Of a stretch of DNA of 10,835 bases, positions 1-6,031 are shown one piece after another. Source of the DNA: an uncultured Clostridia bacterium. Its GTDB lineage: Bacteria > Bacillota > Clostridia > TANB77 > CAG-508. The stretch's first letter is position 1, and the number at the start of each line of letters is the position of its first letter. The stretch spans positions 1 to 10,835 of the forward strand of contig CANRBO010000032.1 in assembly GCA_947628885.1 (NCBI GenBank), in the 5' to 3' direction. The position numbers and the translations under genes were made by a program. Under the pieces are notes generated by a model, which worked only from the letters and a program-made list of their open reading frames with translations, did not search any database and was not told the DNA's origin.

Positions 1-98
1 TATGAGTCAAATAACAAAAAATACCACAAAAATATTATAAATTTACTCTTTTTCAATGAATTTTCAAAAAAAGTTTTAAAAAATTTTCAAAAAAAAGC

Positions 99-127
99 TT
101 TACAAATACGTATTTTTATGATATACT
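99..127 (+). promoter_or_regulatory. Sigma-A-type promoter of the left-end small RNA
   Basis: A -35 box TTTACA (99-104) and a -10 box TATACT (122-127) are separated by exactly 17 bases. Each differs from consensus at one position. Transcription would begin near 133-136, just ahead of the GC-rich structured stretch. No large plus-strand reading frame follows, which points to an RNA gene. Confidence 0.7.
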
Positions 128-133
128 ATTGAT

Positions 134-322
134 TATCTTGAAGAAGGGAGGGGTTCTGTAAATGACCCCGCGAAAAAATTATATTGTTTTTTTCGTAAGT
201 AAAAGAGGTTTTAGGGCCGTGCGGGCTCCGCCTAGCACAGAGTAGTTTTGACTTTTTATTCGATCAAACCCTCTGCTCATAAAATCTCTTGCCCCGGAGG
301 AGCCAAGCTCTTCCGGGGATTT
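134..322 (+). ncRNA. Structured non-coding RNA of about 190 nt, family not identified
   Basis: This stretch has its own promoter and a strong terminator and is an island of high GC: by hand count 86 of the 190 bases from 131 to 320 are G or C, in surroundings that are mostly A and T. It folds into a row of hairpins. These are GGGGT/ACCCC (150-154 with 165-169), CGAAAAAA/TTTTTTCG (171-178 with 188-195), GTGC/GCAC plus GGC/GCC (219-226 with 230-238), CAGAG/CTCTG continuing into GTTT/AAAC (238-251 with 264-275), and the terminator. An alternative pairing exists: AGAGG at 205-209 and GAGGGGTT near 148-155 could each pair with the AAACCCTCT segment at 266-274. It lacks the GGAAGGAAGCAGC core of SRP RNA and is too short for tmRNA or RNase P. 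6S RNA or the raiA RNA motif are possibilities I could not confirm. It lies tail to tail with the suf operon. Confidence 0.6.
162..245 (+). CDS. Possible 27-codon small ORF inside the structured RNA (doubtful)
   Basis: An ATG at 162 opens a frame of 27 codons ending in TAG at 243-245. A good Shine-Dalgarno sequence, GGAGG at 147-151, lies 10 bases upstream. The predicted peptide is basic in its first two thirds, with many Arg and Lys and a short hydrophobic run (YIVFFV). I do not recognise it. The frame runs straight through two stable hairpins, and the GC-rich repeats set its composition rather than a coding bias, so the apparent coding capacity may be accidental. It could be a leader peptide, or nothing. 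Confidence 0.15.
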   Translation: MTPRKNYIVFFVSKRGFRAVRAPPSTE

Positions 323-330
323 TCTTTGTT
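292..330 (+). terminator. Intrinsic terminator of the small RNA
   Basis: CCCCGGAGGAGC (292-303) pairs with GCTCTTCCGGGG (307-318) over 12 base pairs with one G-T wobble and a CAA loop. The T-rich stretch ATTTTCTTTGTTTATTT follows on the plus strand. The minus side has no immediate T-run, but this is the only strong hairpin downstream of sufU and may also stop suf transcripts. The bases between it and the sufU stop (319-431) are AT-rich and hold nothing else I can see. Confidence 0.75.
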
Positions 331-431
331 TATTTACTTGTATTACTTTACTTTATTTTTAGTGATTTTTTTCTTTCAATTTATTTTTTCTATATTTACA
401 TACTTTATTATATTATTGTGATATTTTCTAA

Positions 432-860
432 CTACTTTTCAATCAATTTTTGCATTGTATACCATGCAAGTTCTGCACACTTTACTCTTGCTGGCATATT
501 TGATATATTTTGAAGAGCTCTAGCTTCTTCTAATCTATCTAATTCTTCTTCTGACACATCTTCTCTTTTTATCATTTTTAAAAATATATTAATTAATTCA
601 ATTGCTTCTTCCTTTGTTTTGCCTTTCAATAAATCACATAATATTGATGTAGATGCTTGTGATATAGCGCATCCATGACCTGTATATGCAATGTCTTCTA
701 TTATATTTCCATTTATTATTACTTCAAGGGTTATATCATCTCCACAACTTGGATTATGTCCATGTTCTTTATCAGTTGGATTTACTAAGTTTTTCTTATT
801 GTAGGTTTCTGTACTGTGTTGTAAGATTATATCTGTATATATTGATTCTAAATTATCCAT
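432..860 (-). CDS. sufU: SufU, zinc-dependent sulfurtransferase for Fe-S cluster assembly
   Basis: In Firmicutes SufU accepts persulfide sulfur from the SufS cysteine desulfurase and passes it towards the SufBCD scaffold in the cytosol. The protein is 142 residues, the usual family size. The IscU/SufU-fold motifs are all present: NPSCGD with Cys39 and Asp41, GHGCAIS with Cys64, and MPARVKCA with Cys128, matching the three Cys and one Asp that bind zinc in the family. The helical insert between Cys64 and Cys128, which separates SufU from IscU scaffolds, is there too. I chose the ATG at 860 because AAGGA sits 7-8 bases upstream; the TTG two codons earlier would overlap that site. It is the last gene of the suf operon, 40 bases after sufS. 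Confidence 0.95.
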   Translation of the reverse strand: MDNLESIYTDIILQHSTETYNKKNLVNPTDKEHGHNPSCGDDITLEVIINGNIIEDIAYTGHGCAISQASTSILCDLLKGKTKEEAIELINIFLKMIKREDVSEEELDRLEEARALQNISNMPARVKCAELAWYTMQKLIEK

Positions 861-885
861 TTTCAAATCCTTTCTGTTTCAATCC

Positions 886-910
886 TTTTATTTAATCTTT
901 TTATTTAATC
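886..910 (-). repeat. 12-bp tandem duplication at the sufS stop codon
   Basis: TTTTATTTAATC (plus-strand reading) occurs at 886-897 and again at 899-910. The right copy contains the sufS stop codon (901-903). This looks like a small local slippage duplication in the sufS-sufU spacer, with no evident function. Confidence 0.5.
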
Positions 911-2121
911 CATTTTGCAAAAATTTCTCTAGTTTTCATTAGAGCATCAATTAATTTGTCAATATCTTCTTTAGTATTATAAATATAAAAGCTTACTCTG
1001 CAAGTCGAATCTATTCCCATATATCTTAAAAGTGGCTGTGCGCAATGATTTCCTGAACGAATACATACATTTTCACTATCTAATATGCTTGCCACATCAT
1101 GTGGATGCACTCCATTTACATTAAATGAAATTACACTAGTATGTTTGCTTAGGTCTTTTGGCCCATATATTGTTATAAAATCTAGTTCACTCAATCTTTT
1201 CATGGCATAGCTAATCAATTCTTTTTCTATTTTTTCAACATTTTCTATTCCTATATTATTTAAATAATCAATTGCAGCTGATAGCCCTACTGCTCCACCA
1301 ACGTTTTGCGTTCCCGCTTCAAACTTTGTTGGAACAGGTGCAAAAGTTGTTTCCTGCTCATATACATATTCTATCATGTCGCCACCATATAAAAATGGTT
1401 TTAATTGTTCTAATAAATGTTTTTTTCCATATAGTACACCTATTCCCAATGGCGATAACATTTTATGACCTGAAAATACCAAGAAATCTGCGTCCATATC
1501 TGTCACATCAACTTTTATATGTGGAACAGACTGTGAAGCATCTACTATAACTATTGCTCCTATACTGTGAGCTTTTTTTATAATTTCTTTTACCGGATTT
1601 ATTGTGCCTAGCACATTAGATACTTGTGTGATTCCAACGATTTTAACCCCCGGAACTATTTTTTTATTTATTTCTTCTAATGGTATTTCCCCTTCGCTAT
1701 TGGTATACATATATTCTAATTTTGCAGAAGTTTTTTGCGATACAAATTGCCATGGCACCAGATTTGAGTGATGCTCCATTATTGATAGCACTATTTTATC
1801 ATCTTTTTTCAAATTTTCTATACCATAGCTATATGCTAACAAATTTAAGCTCTCAGTAGCATTTCTTGTGAAAACAATTTCTTCTGAAGATTGTGCATTT
1901 ATAAAATCAGCTACCTTTTTCCTTGCTTCATCATACACTTCTGTCGCTTTTATGCTCAATTTATAAGCTCCCCTATGAGGATTTGCATTTTCATTTTCAT
2001 AGTAATTATCAACTGCTCTTATAACCTGAATTGGCTTTTGAGTAGTTGCTCCACTATCTAAATATGCAATTTTTTGATTATTCAATATTGAAAAATCTTT
2101 TCTTATATCATAGTTTGTCAT
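901..2121 (-). CDS. sufS: SufS, PLP-dependent cysteine desulfurase
   Basis: This class V aminotransferase-fold enzyme removes sulfur from L-cysteine, giving alanine and an enzyme persulfide that SufU collects. At 406 residues it has normal length. Visible active-site elements are HHSN (His117-Asn120), the PLP-binding Asp194 in VIVDASQS, the Schiff-base lysine Lys220 in SGHK, and the mobile catalytic Cys360 in RSGNHCAQP. The RSGNHCAQP loop and the short C-terminal part mark it as group II (SufS/CsdA type) rather than IscS/NifS. It lies between sufD and sufU. The start is odd: the only good Shine-Dalgarno (AGGAGG, 2157-2162) is 35 bases upstream of the ATG, with a 7-bp stem-loop between them. 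There is no in-frame start closer to it. Confidence 0.96.
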   Translation of the reverse strand: MTNYDIRKDFSILNNQKIAYLDSGATTQKPIQVIRAVDNYYENENANPHRGAYKLSIKATEVYDEARKKVADFINAQSSEEIVFTRNATESLNLLAYSYGIENLKKDDKIVLSIMEHHSNLVPWQFVSQKTSAKLEYMYTNSEGEIPLEEINKKIVPGVKIVGITQVSNVLGTINPVKEIIKKAHSIGAIVIVDASQSVPHIKVDVTDMDADFLVFSGHKMLSPLGIGVLYGKKHLLEQLKPFLYGGDMIEYVYEQETTFAPVPTKFEAGTQNVGGAVGLSAAIDYLNNIGIENVEKIEKELISYAMKRLSELDFITIYGPKDLSKHTSVISFNVNGVHPHDVASILDSENVCIRSGNHCAQPLLRYMGIDSTCRVSFYIYNTKEDIDKLIDALMKTREIFAKWIK

Positions 2122-2132
2122 ATTATTAGATT

Positions 2133-2154
2133 ATGTTAGAATTAAAACTAACAT
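2133..2154 (-). promoter_or_regulatory. Stem-loop between the Shine-Dalgarno and the sufS start
   Basis: On the mRNA strand ATGTTAG pairs with CTAACAT (2148-2154 with 2133-2139) around an 8-base loop. It lies between AGGAGG (2157-2162) and the sufS ATG at 2121. If folded, it cuts the 35-base gap to about 13 bases, a workable spacing. The same strand also holds a 7-codon mini-ORF (ATG at 2154, TAA ending at 2131), but its ATG is only 2 bases from the Shine-Dalgarno, too close for good initiation. Confidence 0.4.
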
Positions 2155-2165
2155 TTCCTCCTTTA

Positions 2166-3203
2166 TTATATTTTATCTATAATCTCAATTACTTTATTTT
2201 CTAAATCTTCATTTTGTATTTTATTTATGATTTTGCTAAAATTAGCTTTAACTATTAGCTTTTGAGAATCTTTTTCTGAAAGCCCTTTTGTCATCAAATA
2301 AAATAATTTTGATTTATCTATTTTTCCTGAAGAAACACCATGCTCTCCTTCTACATTTTCTTCTTTGCATAAAAGCATTGGAAGTGACTTCGATTTCGCT
2401 TCTTCTGATAATATCACACAATTTTCATTTTCTATTCCTTTTGAATTTGCACATCCTTGCTTAAAATCAATTGTTCCTTTAAAATTTTTATGCGCTTTTC
2501 CATTTATTGCACCTTGTGCTTCTATATTACATTTAGCAGATTTGCCATAGACTTCTATATTATAGTTTATGTCAAGTATATCTTCATTTGTTCCTAAATA
2601 AATTGTTTTTATATTATTTTCAGAAAATTCCTTTAAATTCGCATAATAATTTGAAATTTTAGTTCGTCCACCAAGCTCTGCTAATATATATTCAGCCTTT
2701 GCATTATTTTCAATGTTATTTTCAATTGCAATAAAACTTTCTGAATCTTTATTTAATAAATTTGCAATTACAATTTTACACTCTGAATCTTGCATAGCAC
2801 TTGTTTCCTGCTTCAAATAGTGAAAATATTTTTCATCTTCTCCATTATATTTTATTATGAAAGTGGCTTTCGAAGCCTTTTCCATGACTATTTTAATATT
2901 ATCAATTAATACATCATTTTCATCATCAAAACTAAAGTCAATAATGATTGGCTCTTTTAGATGTGCATTTTCCAATACCTTAATTTCTAGTGAATAATTG
3001 CTATCTAGCTCTAAACCAATTTTAGATGTCATTTTTTCATGCACTTTTTCATCATTAACTTCTATTTTATCCATTTCATAACACATTATCATTGCATTGC
3101 AAAATTCTTTTATTTGCGGAATTTCTAGTTCTAAATTAATATCATTAATTCCAAAGTTTTTTGCTGTTCTTACAGGTGTCTGATTTAATGTATATTTTTC
3201 CAT
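2166..3203 (-). CDS. sufD: SufD, Fe-S cluster scaffold subunit
   Basis: SufD pairs with SufB, and with SufC forms the SufBC2D complex on which new Fe-S clusters are built. The protein has 345 residues, shorter than the ~400-440 of well-studied SufD proteins; the shortening is in the N-terminal and beta-helix part. The C-terminal SufBD core is clear: GEHGVSSGKIDKSKLFYL with the conserved His288 (equivalent to the functional His of E. coli SufD by motif), then MTKGLSEKDSQKLIVKANF. The position after sufB and before sufS is standard. AAGGAG (3219-3224) is 15 bases from the ATG, rather long. A copy of the suf intergenic element lies just upstream. Confidence 0.93.
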   Translation of the reverse strand: MEKYTLNQTPVRTAKNFGINDINLELEIPQIKEFCNAMIMCYEMDKIEVNDEKVHEKMTSKIGLELDSNYSLEIKVLENAHLKEPIIIDFSFDDENDVLIDNIKIVMEKASKATFIIKYNGEDEKYFHYLKQETSAMQDSECKIVIANLLNKDSESFIAIENNIENNAKAEYILAELGGRTKISNYYANLKEFSENNIKTIYLGTNEDILDINYNIEVYGKSAKCNIEAQGAINGKAHKNFKGTIDFKQGCANSKGIENENCVILSEEAKSKSLPMLLCKEENVEGEHGVSSGKIDKSKLFYLMTKGLSEKDSQKLIVKANFSKIINKIQNEDLENKVIEIIDKI

Positions 3204-3220
3204 TAATTATATTAGTATCT

Positions 3221-3259
3221 CCTTATAATATTTAGGTTTTAAGTTTCCTATAAACTTTA
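3221..3259 (-). repeat. suf intergenic element, copy before sufD
   Basis: Read on the plus strand this is CCTTATAATATTTAGG, then TTTTAAGTTTCC, then TATAAACTTTA. In the mRNA AAGTTT and AAACTT form a 6-bp hairpin with loop ATAGG, followed by AAAACCTAAATATTATAAGG. The final AAGG is part of the sufD ribosome binding site. It matches the elements before sufB and sufC. Confidence 0.55.
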
Positions 3260-3264
3260 ATAGT

Positions 3265-4671
3265 TTAACCAATGCTACCTTCTAACTCCAAATTAATTAA
3301 ATTGTTCATTTCAACTGCATATTCAAGTGGAAGAGCTTTTGATATTGGATCTGCAAATCCCCTTACAATCATGGCTTTGGCTTCTTCTTCTGATATTCCC
3401 CTAGACATTAAATAAAAAATTGCTTGGTCAGATATTTTGCCAATTTTAGCTTCATGTGAAAATTCAACATCTTCATTTTCAATGCTATTTGTTGGAATTG
3501 TATCTGAACGCGATATGCTATCTAACATCAATGACTCACAAGATACGGTAATTTTTGAATTCTTGGCTCTTTTTCTTACAGACACATTGCTTCTAAAAGT
3601 ACAAGCTCCACCACCTTTTGAGATTGATTTTGAATTTACAACAGATGAGCAATTTTCTGCATTGTGTACTATTTTAAGCCCTGTATCTAAGTTTTGTCCT
3701 GTGCCTGCAAACGATATTCCAGTAAACTCGCATTTTGCATTTTCTCCATTTAAAATACTCATTGGATATAGCATTGATATTTTTGAACCAAATGAACCTG
3801 TAACCCACTCAATTTTGCCATTTTTATCCACAATAACTTTTTTAGTATTCAAATTAAGCATATTTTTAGACCAATTTTCAATTGTAGAATATCTTAAGAA
3901 ACTGTTTTCTTTAACAAAAAGCTCCACACAGCCTGCATGAAGATTTATCTCATTGTACTTTGGAGCCGAGCAACCTTCTATGAATTGAAGTGAAGCTCCT
4001 TCATCAACTATTATAAGCGTGTGTTCAAACTGTCCTGCCCCTTTCGCATTTAATCGAAAATACGATTGAAGTGGAATATCCACTTTCACACCCTTTGGAA
4101 CATACACAAATGAACCACCTGACCAAACTGCATAATGAAGTGCGATAAACTTGTGATCTGTCATTGGAACGCATTTTGTAAAATATTCCTTCACAAGTTC
4201 AGGATATTCCTTTACAGCAGTATCAAAATCAGTATAAATAACTCCTTGCTTTACTAGTTGATCTTTTATACTGTGATAAACAATCTCAGAATCGTATTGA
4301 GCTCCCACTCCTGCCAATGACTCCTTCTCAGCTTCCGGAATTCCTAATCTATCAAATGTATTTTTTATGTCATCAGGAACATCTTCCCAAGATTTTTTCA
4401 TATCAGTCTTCGGTCTGACGTAAGTTGCTATTTTGCTCATATCAAGTTCACTTAGGTCAGGTCCCCATGTAGGCATTTCAAGATTTTCATATATTTCCAA
4501 AGCTTTTAATCTTAGGTCTAGCATCCATTGTGGCTCGTTTTTTTGTTTAGAAATATCTTTTATAACATTTGGTGTAAGCCCAATGGTCTTGTAACTGTAC
4601 TCATTTTTGTTTTTAATATCATATATATTTCTATTAACTTCTTCTATATTGGTTTTTGACACTTTTACCAT
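3265..4671 (-). CDS. sufB: SufB, Fe-S cluster scaffold subunit
   Basis: SufB is the main scaffold on which sulfur and iron are assembled in the SufBC2D complex. The protein is 468 residues, the normal size, and strongly conserved along its length (for example TYVRPKTDMKKSW, VPKGVKVDIPLQSYFRLNA, GQFEHTLIIVDEGASLQFIEGC). The C-terminal half has GGGACTFRSNV, Cys378 in VSCESLML, which lines up with the essential Cys405 region of E. coli SufB, and DVEFSHEAKIGKISDQAIFYLMSRGI with His406-Glu407. The ATG at 4671 is preceded by AAGGA at only 3 bases; a GTG three codons further in would give 12 bases and is an alternative start. It sits 90 bases after sufC and 61 before sufD. Confidence 0.97.
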   Translation of the reverse strand: MVKVSKTNIEEVNRNIYDIKNKNEYSYKTIGLTPNVIKDISKQKNEPQWMLDLRLKALEIYENLEMPTWGPDLSELDMSKIATYVRPKTDMKKSWEDVPDDIKNTFDRLGIPEAEKESLAGVGAQYDSEIVYHSIKDQLVKQGVIYTDFDTAVKEYPELVKEYFTKCVPMTDHKFIALHYAVWSGGSFVYVPKGVKVDIPLQSYFRLNAKGAGQFEHTLIIVDEGASLQFIEGCSAPKYNEINLHAGCVELFVKENSFLRYSTIENWSKNMLNLNTKKVIVDKNGKIEWVTGSFGSKISMLYPMSILNGENAKCEFTGISFAGTGQNLDTGLKIVHNAENCSSVVNSKSISKGGGACTFRSNVSVRKRAKNSKITVSCESLMLDSISRSDTIPTNSIENEDVEFSHEAKIGKISDQAIFYLMSRGISEEEAKAMIVRGFADPISKALPLEYAVEMNNLINLELEGSIG

Positions 4672-4675
4672 TATT

Positions 4676-4722
4676 CCTTGTATAATATATTTAGGTTTTT
4701 AAAAGGTTACCCATAAACCTTT
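4676..4722 (-). repeat. suf intergenic element, copy before sufB
   Basis: Plus-strand reading is CCTTGTATAATATATTTAGG, then TTTTTAAAAGGTTACCC, then ATAAACCTTTA. In the mRNA AAAGGTT pairs with AACCTTT (7 bp, loop TATGGGT). AGGTTT could instead pair with the downstream AAACCT, so two folds compete. The sufB ribosome binding site is at its downstream edge. Confidence 0.55.
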
Positions 4723-4724
4723 AT

Positions 4725-4760
4725 ATAACAACTATAACAACTATAACATCTATAACATCT
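4725..4760. repeat. Four 9-bp tandem repeats after the sufC stop
   Basis: ATAACAACT occurs twice (4725-4733, 4734-4742), then ATAACATCT twice (4743-4751, 4752-4760). The array ends one base before the sufC stop codon (TGA, 4762-4764), so it is in the sufC-sufB spacer. The copies are perfect within each pair, as expected for recent slippage. It may vary between strains. Confidence 0.85.
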
Positions 4761-4761
4761 G

Positions 4762-5496
4762 TCAATTTCTAAACTGTTCGTAGCCTTCTTTTTCAATTTT
4801 GTCTGCAAGTAAGCTATCGCCTGTTTTTATTATTTTTCCGTCAACTAAAATATGAACATAATCAACATTAATCTCCTGTAAAATTTTCGTTCCATGCGTA
4901 ATTATTAACACAGCATTATTTTCATTTTTAAAAATGCTAATCCCCTTCGACACAGTCTTAATAGCATCAACATCAAGCCCTGAGTCAGTTTCATCAAGGA
5001 TTGCAAGTTTTGGATTTAATGTCAACATCTGCAATATCTCGTTTTTCTTTTTCTCACCACCTGAAAATCCCACATTTAAGTCTCTTGTGCTATATGATGT
5101 ATTCATATTTAACTTTTTCATATTTTCTTCAAGTTCCTTTTTAAAAGCAAATATTTTGATAGGTTCATTATTTCTCGCATTTTTAGCAGCTTTCAAAAAG
5201 TTAGTAACAGATATTCCTGGCACTTCTTCTGGAGTTTGAAAAGATATGAAAATTCCCTTTTTAGCGATTTCATCTGTTTTTAGATTTTTTATACTCTCTC
5301 CCTCAAAATTGATTTCGCCCGCTGTAACTTTATATTGAGGATTATTAAATATAATGTTAGCTAAAGTCGATTTTCCAGCACCATTAGGCCCCATTATTAC
5401 ATGGACTTCTCCCTTTTTTATATTTAGGTCTAATCCCTTCAAAATCTGCTTTTCTCCTACATTTGCATGTAAATTTTTAATTTCTAATAAATCCAT
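4762..5496 (-). CDS. sufC: SufC, ATPase of the SufBCD complex
   Basis: SufC is a soluble ABC-type ATPase that binds SufB and SufD and drives conformational change during cluster assembly; it is not a transporter subunit. The protein is 244 residues. Walker A is GPNGAGKST (36-44), the Q-loop glutamine is Gln87 (ISFQTPEEVPG), the signature is FSGGEKKKNE (from about 144), Walker B is LAILDETDSGLD with Asp168-Glu169, and the switch histidine is His201. QTPEEVPG and DETDSGLDVDA are characteristic of SufC. It is the first gene of the operon; AAGGA is 7 bases before the ATG. The leader upstream is long and repetitive. Confidence 0.97.
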   Translation of the reverse strand: MDLLEIKNLHANVGEKQILKGLDLNIKKGEVHVIMGPNGAGKSTLANIIFNNPQYKVTAGEINFEGESIKNLKTDEIAKKGIFISFQTPEEVPGISVTNFLKAAKNARNNEPIKIFAFKKELEENMKKLNMNTSYSTRDLNVGFSGGEKKKNEILQMLTLNPKLAILDETDSGLDVDAIKTVSKGISIFKNENNAVLIITHGTKILQEINVDYVHILVDGKIIKTGDSLLADKIEKEGYEQFRN

Positions 5497-5504
5497 TTTA
5501 TGTT

Positions 5505-5550
5505 CCTTATAATTTTATTTAGATTTTTTGGATTAATCTATAAACCTTTT
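5505..5550 (-). repeat. suf intergenic element, copy before sufC
   Basis: Plus-strand reading is CCTTATAATTTTATTTAG, then ATTTTTTGGATTAATC, then TATAAACCTTTTA. In the mRNA TAGATT pairs with AATCTA (6 bp). The downstream end supplies the sufC ribosome binding site (AAGGA). It is the most diverged of the three copies but keeps both conserved ends in the same order and spacing. Confidence 0.45.
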
Positions 5551-5551
5551 A

Positions 5552-5778
5552 TTTGATTATTTTTTTTTGGCGTGCTTTTTTTGATCCATATATATTGCCG
5601 TGCTTTTCGTTTTTTTTAGATTATACTTTGTCGTGCTTTTCATTTTTTTGATTATATTTTTGCCGTGCCTTTCATTTCTTTAATTATATTTTGCCGTACT
5701 TTTCATTTTTTGATTATATTTTTGCCATACTTTTCATCTCTTTGGTTATATTTTTGGTGTATTTTTTCTTTGATTTTC
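5552..5778. repeat. Degenerate tandem array of ~31-nt units in the sufC leader
   Basis: Seven units plus a partial eighth begin near 5552, 5581, 5616, 5647, 5679, 5709, 5741 and 5769, so spacing is 28-35 bases and mostly 30-32. The plus-strand consensus is TTTGATTATATTTTT followed by GCCGTGC and TTTTCATT. The GC-containing core drifts: GGCGTGC, GCCGTGC, GTCGTGC, GCCGTGC, GCCGTAC, GCCATAC, GGTGTA. There are no unique spacers, so it is not a CRISPR array. It lies between the predicted suf promoter and sufC and would form most of the ~300-nt 5' leader. On the mRNA strand units read roughly ATGAAAAGCACGGCAAAA then TATAATC. The longest frame there, 28 codons and lysine-rich (5643 down to 5557), has no ribosome binding site. 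Confidence 0.85.
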
Positions 5779-5782
5779 AAAA

Positions 5783-5798
5783 GTTAGAGTTGTCTAAC
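5783..5798 (-). promoter_or_regulatory. Inverted repeat at the suf start point, likely operator
   Basis: GTTAGA and TCTAAC form perfect 6-bp arms around GTTG. With the -10 box at 5805-5810, transcription would begin at about 5798, so the palindrome covers roughly +1 to +16. A repressor bound here would block the promoter; Rrf2/IscR-type or Fur-type iron regulators are usual for suf operons, but the repeat does not clearly match a site I know. It could instead be a 5'-end hairpin in the mRNA. Confidence 0.5.
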
Positions 5799-5804
5799 AT
5801 TAAT

Positions 5805-5833
5805 ATCTTAACATGTTACCACTATTTTGTCAA
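5805..5833 (-). promoter_or_regulatory. Sigma-A-type promoter of the suf operon
   Basis: On the minus strand TTGACA (5833-5828) is a perfect -35 box, and TAAGAT (5810-5805) follows after 17 bases. The -10 box matches four of six consensus positions, which would suit a promoter that is regulated. The start point falls near 5798, giving a leader of about 300 nt before sufC. Confidence 0.65.
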
Positions 5834-5861
5834 TAAATTATAAAAATTATTTGATTTTTGC

Positions 5862-5890
5862 TAGACTTTTTTTTATTTCTATGATATTAT
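5862..5890 (+). promoter_or_regulatory. Probable promoter of tRNA-Leu
   Basis: TAGACT (5862-5867) and TATTAT (5885-5890) are 17 bases apart. A TATAAT three bases further on (5888-5893) is an alternative -10. The start would be near 5897-5900, about 26 bases before the tRNA. It is back to back with the suf promoter. Confidence 0.45.
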
Positions 5891-5925
5891 AATATTTGTA
5901 TTAATCAAATAATACTTTTATTTAT

Positions 5926-6008
5926 GCCGATATGGCGGAATTGGTAGACGCACTAGACTCAAAATCTAGCGAGAAATCATGTGGGTTCGAGTCCCACTAT
6001 CGGTACCA
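5926..6008 (+). tRNA. tRNA-Leu, anticodon CAA
   Basis: The acceptor stem pairs GCCGATA (5926-5932) with TATCGGT (5998-6004), including a terminal G-T pair. The anticodon stem is CTAGA/TCTAG with the seven-base loop CTCAAAA, giving anticodon CAA (5960-5962), which reads TTG. The long variable arm is that of a class II tRNA, and the T loop contains GGTTCGAGTCCC. Discriminator A (6005) and an encoded CCA (6006-6008) complete it. It is a single tRNA gene, divergent from suf. Confidence 0.97.
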
Positions 6009-6031
6009 ATCTAGGTGTTTTTATAGGGTTT

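Noticed and set aside
47..100. Direct repeat of ATTTTCAAAAAAA ahead of the small RNA promoter
   Set aside because: Two near copies exist, but they are low-complexity AT runs and could be chance.
134..322. SRP (4.5S) RNA, tmRNA or RNase P RNA
   Set aside because: The SRP core GGAAGGAAGCAGC is missing on both strands, there is no tRNA-like end, and the length is too short for tmRNA or RNase P.
289..513. Plus-strand 74-residue frame overlapping the terminator
   Set aside because: It starts inside the terminator stem, has low-complexity Phe/Tyr/Ile composition from T-rich DNA, and runs into sufU on the other strand.
3437..3940. 167-residue plus-strand frame
   Set aside because: It lies entirely antisense to the highly conserved sufB gene and has no ribosome site; it is a shadow.
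5620..5718. A series of TATAAT promoters in the suf leader
   Set aside because: TATAAT occurs in four units on the minus strand, but no TTGACA-like box lies 16-18 bases upstream of them; it is a by-product of the repeat.
5552..5778. CRISPR array
   Set aside because: The ~31-nt units are tandem and degenerate with no unique spacers, and no cas genes are present.
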